A stretch of 64,000 nt of DNA from BCD1 sp965230565. Lineage in GTDB: Bacteria > Bacteroidota > Bacteroidia > Chitinophagales > Saprospiraceae. The stretch's first letter is position 1, and every line of letters starts with the position of its first letter. Where the stretch lies: positions 2,524,150 to 2,588,149 of the forward strand of contig CBDDLH010000016.1 in NCBI GenBank assembly GCA_965230565.1. Reading direction: 5' to 3'. Of this stretch, positions 47,957 through 56,685 are shown piece by piece. A program made the translations under genes and the position numbers. The notes below the pieces were generated by a model that searched no databases, was not told the DNA's origin, and was given only the letters and a program-made list of their open reading frames with translations.

Positions 47957-48490
47957 TTAATTTTCTTTTAACAACCGTTCCAGGTAATGGTACTCAATCC
48001 CGTAAGTGGCCTTTATATTTTCGATCTTTTGAAGCACTTCAGGGTCAGGTTGAGACAGGTCTTTTTGTTTGGTACCAACGATAAGAATATTCTTAGGTGT
48101 ATGCTCGGTGGCTATGAATTCAAAAACTTTGGTTTTGTACCCATAGGCTTCGAGAATTAGCGCCCGGATGGTATCCGTAACGATTTCCGCCTGTCGCTCC
48201 TTCAGGATTCCAAAACGTGTGATTTGATCCAGATCATCGGCGGGATCCATCTGTTTGCGGATCTGTTTGTGGCAACAGGGAGCGCAAACGATTACCTTGG
48301 ACCCTGATTGAATACCACGGTAAATAGCGTCATCCGTTGCGGTATCACAAGCATGTAAGGCAATGAGCACATCAATGTCCGGTAATTGAGCATCCTTGAT
48401 TGTGCCCTGTTCAAATCGGAGGTTTGAAAACTCCGATTTATCCGGCGATTTCGTTGCAGGTATCCACCAGTTCTTCCCGGAGCTCCACAC
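47957..48490 (-). CDS. SAM-dependent methyltransferase, 3' part after frameshift
   Basis: The downstream part of a methyltransferase gene. Read alone it begins with a spurious stretch, and true homology starts at KSEFSNLRFEQGTI near residue 18. It contains ALHACDTATDD near 44, CAPCCHK near 73 and the C-terminal FEFIATEHTPKNILIVGTK. The HACD and PCCH motifs are typical of a group of large methyltransferases whose substrate is not firmly known. The upstream part ends in ELVDTCNEIAG at a TAA/GATAA context; one extra G in GCCGG near 48443-48445 would account for the shift. Confidence 0.78.
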   Translation of the reverse strand: MWSSGKNWWIPATKSPDKSEFSNLRFEQGTIKDAQLPDIDVLIALHACDTATDDAIYRGIQSGSKVIVCAPCCHKQIRKQMDPADDLDQITRFGILKERQAEIVTDTIRALILEAYGYKTKVFEFIATEHTPKNILIVGTKQKDLSQPDPEVLQKIENIKATYGIEYHYLERLLKEN

Positions 48491-49118
48491 CGATCACATT
48501 GGGGTTTTGTTCTGCTACATGGTGTAGATAATCATAAAGACCAAAAGTCAGGTAACCTTTGCCGGCTCCCATATCCACCACATTATAGGATTCTCCAAGC
48601 GGCACGGACTTTAAAACCCCGTCGATGATCTCGACATATTTGTTGATCTGGCGGTATTTGTCCTGTTTATTTTTTTTGACTTTATCCTCGGCAGTAGTTA
48701 TTCCCAATTCCCTCAAATAAACACTATCCTTTGTTTGAATAAGCCGGTTTTTTTTCCTGTCATGACTCAGGGAAGGTTTAACCTTTTCGGATGGCGGCTT
48801 TTTGGTGATCTTGGATTTGTTTTTTGCATTGATGGACAAATGCCAGTCTTCTTCCAGCGTATAGGCTATTGCCTGCAGAAAGTCTTCTTGCAACATTGAC
48901 TCCACTTTTTCCAGTGATTCGGAATGACTATAGTTCTTGGTAATATCTTTTGTTGGATAGCGCATTACAAAGGACAATTGATCTCCCCTCTTTGTTTTTA
49001 TGGGTCTTATGGTCACCGTTCTCAATTCACCGGACTTATCCCGTTTGTTGGCGAGTGTCAACTTAACGAAAGTCTGATTGTCCAGGCTGTTTTTGAGAAA
49101 GGTTAGGAATTGTTGCAT
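48438..49118 (-). CDS. SAM-dependent methyltransferase, 5' part before frameshift
   Basis: The first 226 residues of the same gene. The N-terminal 130 residues are a charged, poorly conserved domain. Motif I of the methyltransferase fold is VVDMGAGKGYLTFGLYDYL near 184-202, followed by VIGVELREELVDTCNEIA. The reading frame then stops, while the continuation KSEFSNLRFEQ is found one base out of frame. With the shift repaired the protein would be about 386 residues. It is a broken gene or a sequence error. Its start lies about 13 bases from a heptamer repeat array. Confidence 0.8.
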   Translation of the reverse strand: MQQFLTFLKNSLDNQTFVKLTLANKRDKSGELRTVTIRPIKTKRGDQLSFVMRYPTKDITKNYSHSESLEKVESMLQEDFLQAIAYTLEEDWHLSINAKNKSKITKKPPSEKVKPSLSHDRKKNRLIQTKDSVYLRELGITTAEDKVKKNKQDKYRQINKYVEIIDGVLKSVPLGESYNVVDMGAGKGYLTFGLYDYLHHVAEQNPNVIGVELREELVDTCNEIAG

Positions 49119-49130
49119 TGGTTAAATCAG

Positions 49131-49178
49131 TTACTGGTTACTGGTTACTGGTTGCTGGTTGCTGGTTGCTGGTTGCTG
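49131..49178 (-). repeat. Heptamer array (CCAGYAA) before the methyltransferase gene
   Basis: About seven copies of a 7-base unit, read on the plus strand as TTACTGG or TTGCTGG. On the minus strand they read CCAGYAA and end 12 bases before the ATG at 49118. Directly beyond the array lies a short inverted word, CCCGACAC with GTGTACGGG. Confidence 0.9.
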
Positions 49179-49382
49179 CCCCGACACTTTGTGTACGGGA
49201 TGTCGCTGCGCTCCAGTTGCTGGTTAATTTTCTTCGAAAAAATAAATAGTGCTAACTATAAGGTGTTCAGATTAATTTTCAAAAGAGGAATCATCTAGAA
49301 TTATTAATAGATTCCCTGAGGTCTTTGCGCTTCCTGGCACCCCTTGCGGTTAAACTACAAAATTAATCAAGATCCAGCACAT

Positions 49383-49871
49383 TTAGTCCGATTCTTCCAG
49401 ACGAGTTGAAACAACTTTGATCATTTCTTCCGGCTTCAGGGAAATATCCACATGAATGCCATATGCAGGTGCTTCAAGCGCTTCAAACTGGGACCGCAAC
49501 ATTTCCGCTTTCATATAATGCCCCTGCCGGGCTTCCATGCGTTGTTTGATCTGTTCAAAGTTGCCCGACAAATAAACCCATTGAACCTGATTACTGCCTG
49601 TTTCCAGTAATTGCCTATACGATTCTTTTAAAGCTGAACAGGCCAGGACTGCACCACCCCCCTCTTCCCATTGCTTCATGGATTCAGCCAGCGTTTCCAG
49701 CCAGGGTTTTCTGTCCTCATCATTCAAAGGATTGCCTGATGCCATTTTTTGAACATTGACTTCAGGATGAAAATCATCAGCGTCATAAAAAGGCAGACTT
49801 AATGATTCTGCCAACATCCGTCCAATTGTAGTTTTCCCTGATCCGCTAACTCCCAATACAATTACAATCAT
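49383..49871 (-). CDS. gntK: Gluconokinase
   Basis: A 162-residue cytosolic kinase that phosphorylates gluconate to 6-phosphogluconate. It is of the short GntK type: Walker A GVSGSGKTT near residues 7-15, the substrate-binding FYDADDFHPEVNVQKMASGNPLNDEDR pattern near 29-55 (here seen in parts), ACSALKESYRQLL near 99-111 and the lid region GHYMKAEMLRSQFEALE. It follows the GH3 gene by 7 bases on the same strand, and gnd and gntP, transcribed the other way, begin 2.5 kb further on. Together the genes make a gluconate-use module. Confidence 0.93.
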   Translation of the reverse strand: MIVIVLGVSGSGKTTIGRMLAESLSLPFYDADDFHPEVNVQKMASGNPLNDEDRKPWLETLAESMKQWEEGGGAVLACSALKESYRQLLETGSNQVQWVYLSGNFEQIKQRMEARQGHYMKAEMLRSQFEALEAPAYGIHVDISLKPEEMIKVVSTRLEESD

Positions 49872-49878
49872 GCTTTCT

Positions 49879-52131
49879 TTATTTCAGTTCAAAAGAAACT
49901 TTTACACCTTCCATAGCATTGGGGCCGATCCAAACTTCGAAGTCACCTGGTTCAATCACCTTTTCATTAGTATGATTTACATAAGCCAGATCTTCCTTTG
50001 TTATTTGGAAACTTACGATTTTCGTTTCCCCTGCTTTCAGATCAACCCGCTTAAAATCCTTTAATTCCCGAACCGGCCGGGTTATGGTTCCCACCAGGTC
50101 CCGGATATATAACTGCACTACCTCTGTAGATTGACGGTTGCCTGTATTGGCAATTTCGACAGTCACTTCCAACGAGCCTTCAACACTCATTGTTGAAGAA
50201 GACGATTGGATATTCGAATAGCTGAATTCTGAATACGTAAGTCCATAACCAAAAGGGAAATGGGGTGTAAATCCGGCATCGATATAATGGGAATCATTAC
50301 CCAGAGAACTTTGCCAGGCCCCAACCGGAATATCATCTATGTGTACAAAACTGGAACTGTCTGCAGGCCGACCGGTATTTTTATGATTGTAATAAAGTGG
50401 TAATTGGCCCGCTGTTTTAGGCCAGGTAACCGGCAACCGGCCTCCCGGTTCCGCGACACCTGTAAGGACATCAAAAAGCGCAGGTCCTGCCATCGTTCCT
50501 GGGTGCCATGCCATCAAAACCGCATCTAACTGGTCGATAACGTTTGTAATGGTAATTGGTCGTCCGGCCATAATGATCAAGACAATGGGTTTCCCGGTCG
50601 CCGCCAGCTTTTTTATCAGTTTCACCTGTTTACCCGGAAGGTCAATATTGGCCCGGCTGTGAGCTTCACCAGAGAGAATGGCTTCCTCTCCACCAAAAAA
50701 AAGTATAACATCCGAAGCATTGGCCAAAGCCAGGGCTTCATCAAATAAATTTTCTGAAGTATCGCGGCTGTAGCCCAATCCATTGGAATGGCCTGCAAAA
50801 ATCGGAGACCTTTCAAAAGCGTGTAAAGGTGTTCGGCTTTTATCTTTTTCGCCATCATACGTCCATGTACCCAGTTGTTCGTGGGGTGCATCCGACAAGG
50901 GTCCGATCAAAGCCAATTTCTTACCAGGGCCGATTGGCAGGACTTCATCCTCATTTTTCAGCAAAACCATACTCTTCACAGCAGCATCTTTGGAAGCATT
51001 CAGGTGATCGCTGTGATAAAGTTTCCCATCATGATCTTGTTGCCTGTAGGGGTTTTCAAACAGCCCCATTTTGAATTTTACCCGTAAAATATTGGCCACT
51101 AAAAAATCCAGTTGTTCCATGGAAACCTTGCCTTCTTCAATCAAGGCTTTGAGATTCTTTTCATAGGCCTGGCTGGTCATTTCCATATCAAGACCTGCTT
51201 TTGCCGCCAGCTCTGCAGCCTGTTTTTCATCCCTGGCTACGCCGTGGGATATCATTTCGATTACCGAATTCCAATCGCTTACCACCAATCCGTTAAACCC
51301 GAGCTCATCCCTCAAGACCTGTTTTAATAAGAATTGATTGCCGGTGGCAGGCATACCATTCACTTCATTGAAGGCTGACATAAAAGTAAGCGCACCTGCA
51401 TCGACCGCTGCTGTAAAAGGAGGCAGATAAACATTGCGCAAAAGCGGTTCATGAATAACAACCGTATTATAATCCCTACCTCCTTCAGCTGCACCATATC
51501 CAATATAATGTTTGGCACAGGCAGCCATACTTGTGGGATCTGTCAGGTCATCCCCCTGAAATCCCTCAACATATCCTCTCGCCATGAGACTTCCAAGATA
51601 TGGATCCTCCCCAATGGATTCGGCTATTCTACCCCATCGACTATCCCTTGCAATATCGAGCATTGGTGCAAAGGTCCATCTAATCCCCGCAGAAGTTCCC
51701 TCTATTGCAGAGACCCGGGCTGCAGTTCTGGCAACTTCCTCATCCCAGGTGGCGCTTATCCCGATCGGAATAGGGAAAATGGTTTTAAAACCATGAATGA
51801 TATCCCTGGCAAAGATCAACGGAATTCCACTAGGTCCCTCCTCTACAGCAATTCGCTGCAACTCATCTATGTAATCCGTATTCATCACATTGAGAAAGGC
51901 TCCTGCCCTACCCTCGCGAACGGATTGTTTCAAAGCCTCAGGCAATGAACCTTTTACCCGGCTGGAGGTACCTCGCATGGCGGTTTGACCAATTTTTTCT
52001 TCTATAGTCATTTCTGCCATTATGGCCTCTATCTTCTTTTCAATAGGATCCTGTTGTTGTGCCAATAGAGAGCATGGCAACAGAAGGATGATCAGAATAA
52101 GATGTAATAATATTCGATTTTGCTTTTTCAT
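49879..52131 (-). CDS. bglX: GH3-family beta-glucosidase (BglX-like), exported
   Basis: A 750-residue exported glycosidase that splits beta-linked glucosides. After a signal peptide (about 1-24) comes the GH3 barrel (GIPLIFARDIIHGF near 102, KHYIGYGAAEGGRDY near 208, nucleophile Asp in NGLVVSDWNSV near 285), the alpha/beta sandwich (VLLKNEDEVLPI near 390, FFGGEEAILSGEAHSRANIDLPG region near 475-500) and a C-terminal fibronectin-III-like domain (VTVEIANTGN near 655). It is probably periplasmic. The short gap to gntK suggests one transcript, perhaps linking glucoside breakdown to gluconate use; that link is inference. Confidence 0.93.
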   Translation of the reverse strand: MKKQNRILLHLILIILLLPCSLLAQQQDPIEKKIEAIMAEMTIEEKIGQTAMRGTSSRVKGSLPEALKQSVREGRAGAFLNVMNTDYIDELQRIAVEEGPSGIPLIFARDIIHGFKTIFPIPIGISATWDEEVARTAARVSAIEGTSAGIRWTFAPMLDIARDSRWGRIAESIGEDPYLGSLMARGYVEGFQGDDLTDPTSMAACAKHYIGYGAAEGGRDYNTVVIHEPLLRNVYLPPFTAAVDAGALTFMSAFNEVNGMPATGNQFLLKQVLRDELGFNGLVVSDWNSVIEMISHGVARDEKQAAELAAKAGLDMEMTSQAYEKNLKALIEEGKVSMEQLDFLVANILRVKFKMGLFENPYRQQDHDGKLYHSDHLNASKDAAVKSMVLLKNEDEVLPIGPGKKLALIGPLSDAPHEQLGTWTYDGEKDKSRTPLHAFERSPIFAGHSNGLGYSRDTSENLFDEALALANASDVILFFGGEEAILSGEAHSRANIDLPGKQVKLIKKLAATGKPIVLIIMAGRPITITNVIDQLDAVLMAWHPGTMAGPALFDVLTGVAEPGGRLPVTWPKTAGQLPLYYNHKNTGRPADSSSFVHIDDIPVGAWQSSLGNDSHYIDAGFTPHFPFGYGLTYSEFSYSNIQSSSSTMSVEGSLEVTVEIANTGNRQSTEVVQLYIRDLVGTITRPVRELKDFKRVDLKAGETKIVSFQITKEDLAYVNHTNEKVIEPGDFEVWIGPNAMEGVKVSFELK

Positions 52132-52388
52132 AAATTTAATGTGATTGGGTCGTCAATTTTCAAATTAATGATAAACCAGAGAAAAAATGATCCGGGGAGA
52201 AAACCTCCGAGATTTTAGACCCTTACAGGTTTTGCATTGGGCACGGATTCAATTTTCAAGAGCCCTCAAAATACGAAATCCATTTTTGGTGTCAAAAAGG
52301 AACAGTTTTCCATCCAATAATTCTCAATTGGAAATTTTATCTTTATCCTTCCTGACCAAAATTTCTATATGCGGTTAAACATCAAAAA

Positions 52389-53792
52389 ATGAAAAAACAA
52401 CTTGGTCTTATCGGACTTGGCGTAATGGGTGCAAGTCTCGCACGAAATTTTGCCAGAAACGGAATAAAAATGGCTCTGTACAACCGTTTTGTGGCCGGCA
52501 CGGAGGAGACGATTGCTGAAAAGGCCATTGCCAAATATCCGGAATTGGCGGAAGCGTCCGGATTTGAAGATCTCGAAGCATTTGTTGATGACCTGGAAAG
52601 TCCTCGAAAAATCTTTTTGATGGTGCCGGCTGGAACAGCCACCGATATGATCATTGAAGCCTTAATTCCTATGCTATCTTCTGAAGATCTTATCATAGAC
52701 GGAGGTAATGCTCATTATAAACAAACAGAACAACGTTGCCAACTGCTGTCAAACCATGGCATCCATTTTTTAGGAACGGGAGTATCTGGTGGTGAAGCCG
52801 GAGCACTCAATGGACCTTCGATAATGCCCGGAGGAAGTAAGACAGCCTATGCTATGGCCAAACCTCACCTCGGGGCTATTGCGGCTCTGGATAAAAATGG
52901 GAATGCTTGTTGTGGTTACATTGGCAAAGGCGGTGCCGGGCATTTTGTAAAAATGGTCCACAATGGGATCGAATATGCCGAAATGCAATTTATTGCGGAA
53001 TTGTATGGAGTCATGAGGCATTCATGGGGGTATTCTTCTGAACAAATCGCTGATATTTTTGAATCCTGGCTTTCAACGACTGTTACCGGATATTTACTGG
53101 AAATTGCAGTGGATATTCTCAGAAAAAAAGAGGAAGACAAACCTATGGTGGATCTTATCCTTGACAAAGCAGGTAATAAAGGAACGGGAAGCTGGACCAC
53201 CATTGCCGCCTGCGAACTGGGCGTACCGGTGCCGACATTGAGCGCTGCTTTATTTGCCCGCTATCAATCCTCCTTCAAGCAGATTCGAACAGAAGCCTCC
53301 AAACACTATTCTCAACATATTGCTAGAACTGAGATCAATGAACAACAACTGCTGAAAGCCTACCAAACCGCAAGAATCATCAATCACCATCAGGGGTTTG
53401 ATCTGATCAATATGGCTTCCGAAACTTATGACTGGGGCATTTCTCTGTCTGAGGTCAGCAGGATTTGGACAGATGGGTGTATCCTTAGATCAGCGCTGGT
53501 GCAAGAAGCAGCTCAATTGTTTTTAGAGACCGCTAACCTTCTGTTACATCCGGAAATCATTAAGCGGGTCGCTGACGGTTTACCGGCATTACGTGAAGTA
53601 GTCGGCAATACCAGTTTGACCGGCGCTTCTATTCCCTGCTTGAGTTCTGCCTTATCGTACTTTGAAATTTTCTCCAGGGATCAATCAACTGCCAATATTA
53701 TTCAGGCTCTCCGGGATTATTTCGGCGCACATCGTTTTCAGCGCAAAGATGATCCTGACGGGCCTTTCCACCACATCAACTGGACATCCTAA
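52389..53792 (+). CDS. gnd: 6-phosphogluconate dehydrogenase, decarboxylating
   Basis: A 467-residue cytosolic enzyme that converts 6-phosphogluconate to ribulose 5-phosphate and CO2 with NADP+. Motifs are GLGVMGASLARN near residues 8-19, IIDGGNAHYKQTE near 99, GVSGGEAGALNGPSIMPGG near 128-146, GAGHFVKMVHNGIEYAEMQ near 180-198 with the catalytic Lys, and KGTGSWTTIAACELGVP near 258. The C-terminal helical domain is complete. It is divergent from the GH3-gntK pair across a 257-base gap and is followed by gntP with 13 bases between. Confidence 0.95.
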   Translation: MKKQLGLIGLGVMGASLARNFARNGIKMALYNRFVAGTEETIAEKAIAKYPELAEASGFEDLEAFVDDLESPRKIFLMVPAGTATDMIIEALIPMLSSEDLIIDGGNAHYKQTEQRCQLLSNHGIHFLGTGVSGGEAGALNGPSIMPGGSKTAYAMAKPHLGAIAALDKNGNACCGYIGKGGAGHFVKMVHNGIEYAEMQFIAELYGVMRHSWGYSSEQIADIFESWLSTTVTGYLLEIAVDILRKKEEDKPMVDLILDKAGNKGTGSWTTIAACELGVPVPTLSAALFARYQSSFKQIRTEASKHYSQHIARTEINEQQLLKAYQTARIINHHQGFDLINMASETYDWGISLSEVSRIWTDGCILRSALVQEAAQLFLETANLLLHPEIIKRVADGLPALREVVGNTSLTGASIPCLSSALSYFEIFSRDQSTANIIQALRDYFGAHRFQRKDDPDGPFHHINWTS

Positions 53793-53805
53793 AACCTGAT
53801 AAATT

Positions 53806-55140
53806 ATGAATGTTATTATTGGTGTATTGCTGGGAATAGTAATCCTGCTACTGCTCATTCTACTACTGCGTATACCTGCGTTCATTTCCCTGCTCGTATC
53901 CAGTATTCTCACAGGCCTTTTTGTTGGACTGGATAGTGAAGCCATTATTAAAACTGTGGAGACCGGTATGGGTTCTACCCTTGGTTTTGTGGCCGTGGTT
54001 GTTGGACTTGGAGCCATGTTTGGAGCCATTCTGGAAAAATCCAACGGTGCCGAGGCCATTGCCGGATATCTCACAAAAACCATGGGTGAAAAGAGGGCGC
54101 CTCACGCCATGCTGATATCGGGTTTTATTGTAGCAATACCTGTGTTTTTTGACGTAGCGTTCATCATTCTCATTCCGGTAATTTATGCCTTGCAAAAGAA
54201 GTCCGGCAAGTCATTACTGGCATTTGCTATTCCCTTGCTGGCAGGATTGGCTACCACGCATACCTTTATTCCTCCGACTCCGGGTCCGGTGGCTGTGGCC
54301 GAAATCCTCAAGGCAGATCTTGGATGGGTGATCCTTGTTGGATTTATTGCGGGATTACCGGCAGCGGTGCTCAGTGGTTTGGTTTTTGGAAAATATATTT
54401 CCAAAAAGATCCATGTGGAGGGGAAGCAATTAGCACCTAAAGCCGAAATCTCCCCAAGTGATCTCCCGCCCATTGGGTTAATTATAACCACTATTCTGGT
54501 TCCGCTTGTATTGATTTTATGTGGCACTATGGTGGAATCCGGGATTCTTCCGGTTGGTAATCCTAAAATAAAAAATGTAATTACCCTGATCGGCCATCCG
54601 TTTTCTGCCCTAATCATAGCCAACCTCATCGTCTGGTATGTGCTGGGAATTCGCCGTGGGCTTTCCTCCAGGGAACTTTTCAAAATCACCACAAAATCCA
54701 TGGAGCCGGCAGGAACAATCATTTTACTGACAGGTGCCGGTGGTGTTTTCAAACAAGTACTGGTCGATACCGGCGCCGGGGAACTGATCGCCAACACCTT
54801 TTCGGAATGGGGTTTTCCGCTTGTGCTGTTTGGATTCCTGGCTGCCTGCGCCATCAGGGTTTTGCAAGGTTCAGCAACAGTAGCGATGATTACCGCAGCC
54901 GGGCTGGTAGCGCCTGTTTTGGTTATGAATGATCTTTCCGGAGGGGAACTGGCAGCATTAGTCATAGCCATCGCTTCCGGGGCCAGTATTCTATCTCACG
55001 TCAACGACAGTGGATTCTGGCTGGTGAAGGAGTATTTGGGTATGAATGAAAAACAGACCTTTCGCTCGTGGACGGTTATGACAACGATTCTGGCTGTTTC
55101 GGGGTTTGTTGGGTCAGCAATCCTGTTTTATTTGCTATAG
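53806..55140 (+). CDS. gntP: GntP-family gluconate:proton symporter
   Basis: A 444-residue inner-membrane permease for gluconate or related sugar acids. There are about 12-14 hydrophobic segments. Family motifs are GLGAMFGAILEKSNGAEAIA near 66-85, PVFFDVAFIILIPV near 108-121, HTFIPPTPGPVAVAEIL near 149-165, GAGGVFKQVLVDTG near 307 and LQGSATVAMITAAG near 351. It lies 13 bases after gnd, so uptake, phosphorylation (gntK) and oxidation (gnd) are grouped. No GntR regulator is seen in the window. Confidence 0.93.
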   Translation: MNVIIGVLLGIVILLLLILLLRIPAFISLLVSSILTGLFVGLDSEAIIKTVETGMGSTLGFVAVVVGLGAMFGAILEKSNGAEAIAGYLTKTMGEKRAPHAMLISGFIVAIPVFFDVAFIILIPVIYALQKKSGKSLLAFAIPLLAGLATTHTFIPPTPGPVAVAEILKADLGWVILVGFIAGLPAAVLSGLVFGKYISKKIHVEGKQLAPKAEISPSDLPPIGLIITTILVPLVLILCGTMVESGILPVGNPKIKNVITLIGHPFSALIIANLIVWYVLGIRRGLSSRELFKITTKSMEPAGTIILLTGAGGVFKQVLVDTGAGELIANTFSEWGFPLVLFGFLAACAIRVLQGSATVAMITAAGLVAPVLVMNDLSGGELAALVIAIASGASILSHVNDSGFWLVKEYLGMNEKQTFRSWTVMTTILAVSGFVGSAILFYLL

Positions 55141-55148
55141 AGCAAAGA

Positions 55149-56051
55149 TTATAACTCCAGTAATTTCCAGTTGACTCCCTCGAGTTCTTTCTCTAATAAT
55201 TTTTGATCGTGAGTAAATCCAAGAATAAATCCTCCTCCCCCGGCACCACACAGTTTCAAAGAGAAAGTTCCTGAATCAAGTCCTTTTTGCCACAGCGAAC
55301 GAAAAGCATCCGGTATCATTTTAGGAAAAAGGTCGAATTGAAATCGACTGATCCGTTTCATACTTTCATTGAGACTATGCAAATTATTTTGTAAATAATG
55401 TCGAATTGCCTCTCCTGAAGCCTCCGTCAAGGGCCCGTCGATCTGGCTGGCATAATTTTCATCCCTGCATTGTTCGAGAAAGAATTGTACAAGTGGGCCC
55501 GTCTGGCGAGGTTTTCCGGTATCTATCAGAAAGAAAGATGCTCCCTCCTCTAATGATGACAAGGTGCATATTTCCATGCTGCCATCTTCCCGGATTTTTA
55601 CTGCATTACCGGTATAACTGATCAACGGATCAATACCGGACGAAGATCCGTGAAAGAAATTTTCCAATTGGGCAAGCACCTTTCTCAATTCAGCAAAACG
55701 ATCAACTTCCTCCTTACCAATTTTATTGAGGCCATACTGGTCATAGAGTGCCGCACATAGGGCTCCTGAACTTCCCAACCCATATCCTACCGGAATATCT
55801 GCATCAAAAAACATTCCTTCTTCAAGGTCACGACAGAATTTATTTAAGTTCAAACTACACAACAGCTGTCCTTTTTTCATCAGATCAACCAGGTAATCTG
55901 CCCAACCCATTAAATCCTGCTGTGAGGAGAGGTCTTCACTGTTAAACTTCCACTCACCGCCATAATTTTCATAAGGAACAGCCAGTGCCCTACCGGAACG
56001 AATGATGAGGTACTCTCCAAACAGGAGTAATTTCGAATGATATCGCGGCAT
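55149..56051 (-). CDS. GHMP-family kinase (mevalonate-kinase-like)
   Basis: A 300-residue small-molecule kinase of the GHMP superfamily. The ATP motif is PVGYGLGSSGALCAALYD near residues 89-106 (PxxxGLGSSG), the N-terminal KLLLFGEYLIIRSGRALAVPY fits mevalonate-kinase-like enzymes, and the C-terminal LCGAGGGGFILG near 269-280 is the third motif. A SSGIDPLIS segment is also typical. Mevalonate is the probable substrate, which would feed isoprenoid synthesis, but a related kinase cannot be excluded. It follows the CYTH gene by 2 bases on the same strand. Other mevalonate genes are not in the window. Confidence 0.85.
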   Translation of the reverse strand: MPRYHSKLLLFGEYLIIRSGRALAVPYENYGGEWKFNSEDLSSQQDLMGWADYLVDLMKKGQLLCSLNLNKFCRDLEEGMFFDADIPVGYGLGSSGALCAALYDQYGLNKIGKEEVDRFAELRKVLAQLENFFHGSSSGIDPLISYTGNAVKIREDGSMEICTLSSLEEGASFFLIDTGKPRQTGPLVQFFLEQCRDENYASQIDGPLTEASGEAIRHYLQNNLHSLNESMKRISRFQFDLFPKMIPDAFRSLWQKGLDSGTFSLKLCGAGGGGFILGFTHDQKLLEKELEGVNWKLLEL

Positions 56052-56053
56052 GG

Positions 56054-56578
56054 CTACAGACTTATTTTTTGTTCAAGGATCATATCACTGTAGGAATTTT
56101 CGATCAGGTCTTCCTCTTCTATCTTAAGCAACTCCATATAATATTTGCATTGCTTCAAAAGTTCAGGCTCCATATTGGAATCCGAATCATCAATAGCTTC
56201 AATTTCCACAAAACTTCCGAGGCCTTTTACCTCATCAATATGAAATTTCACATTGTCGATAAAATAAATATGCCGCTTTTTATCCACCTCTACCATTTGT
56301 CCCAAAGCAGCGTCTAAAGTCCGTTTCAGGGCAGCTCCATCGCCAGGATGATAAAGATTTACGGAGGATTTTTTTGGTCCGGCCTGATTATCGCGATGGT
56401 AATGAATGAGGGTGTTCTCGATATTTCCCTGACGAAGTTTCAGACGTCCGTTAGGCACATTAAAATAAGTATCGATCTGATGATCTACACCTTTAAAGTA
56501 AGCCATCTTTGCTTCGAGGATAGCTTTTACGGCCTGCGGATTATGGCATCGTGCTTTGATTTCTATTAGTGTGGGCAT
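56054..56578 (-). CDS. CYTH-domain protein (class IV adenylate cyclase/ThTPase-like)
   Basis: A 174-residue triphosphate-tunnel (CYTH) protein. The N-terminal signature IEIKAR near residues 4-9 is the ExExK-type start (here E-I-K), followed by DTYFNVPNGRLKLRQG near 41-56 with the conserved Arg and Lys residues, and later KFHIDEVKGLGSFVEIEA near 122-139. Such proteins hydrolyse inorganic or thiamine triphosphate or make cAMP; the choice is open. It is cytosolic, co-transcribed with the GHMP kinase, and preceded by a heptamer array that ends 11 bases from the ATG. Confidence 0.87.
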   Translation of the reverse strand: MPTLIEIKARCHNPQAVKAILEAKMAYFKGVDHQIDTYFNVPNGRLKLRQGNIENTLIHYHRDNQAGPKKSSVNLYHPGDGAALKRTLDAALGQMVEVDKKRHIYFIDNVKFHIDEVKGLGSFVEIEAIDDSDSNMEPELLKQCKYYMELLKIEEEDLIENSYSDMILEQKISL

Positions 56579-56589
56579 GGTGATGTTTT

Positions 56590-56637
56590 GGTTGCTGGTT
56601 GCTGGTTACTGGTTGCTGGTTGCTGGTTGCTGGTTAT
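56590..56637 (-). repeat. Heptamer array (CCAGYAA) before the CYTH gene
   Basis: About seven copies of the GGTTGCT/GGTTACT heptamer, ending 11 bases before the ATG at 56578. Unit sequence and distance match the array before the methyltransferase gene at 49.1 kb. Confidence 0.9.
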
Positions 56638-56640
56638 TTA

Positions 56641-56673
56641 AGAAATACTATTTTTCCAAAAAATAGTATTTCT
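56641..56673 (-). terminator. Perfect 15-bp hairpin after the GH18 gene
   Basis: AGAAATACTATTTTT at 56641-56655 and its exact complement at 56659-56673 with a 3-base loop. It lies 13 bases after the GH18 stop codon. It is AT-rich, and a near copy lies at 22063-22094. Confidence 0.7.
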
Positions 56674-56685
56674 GGTAGAAAACAC

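Noticed and set aside
49131..49178. CRISPR array
   Set aside because: The units are 7 bases long without spacers, and no cas gene is present. The FAS1 repeats at 42-43 kb are coding and also not CRISPR.
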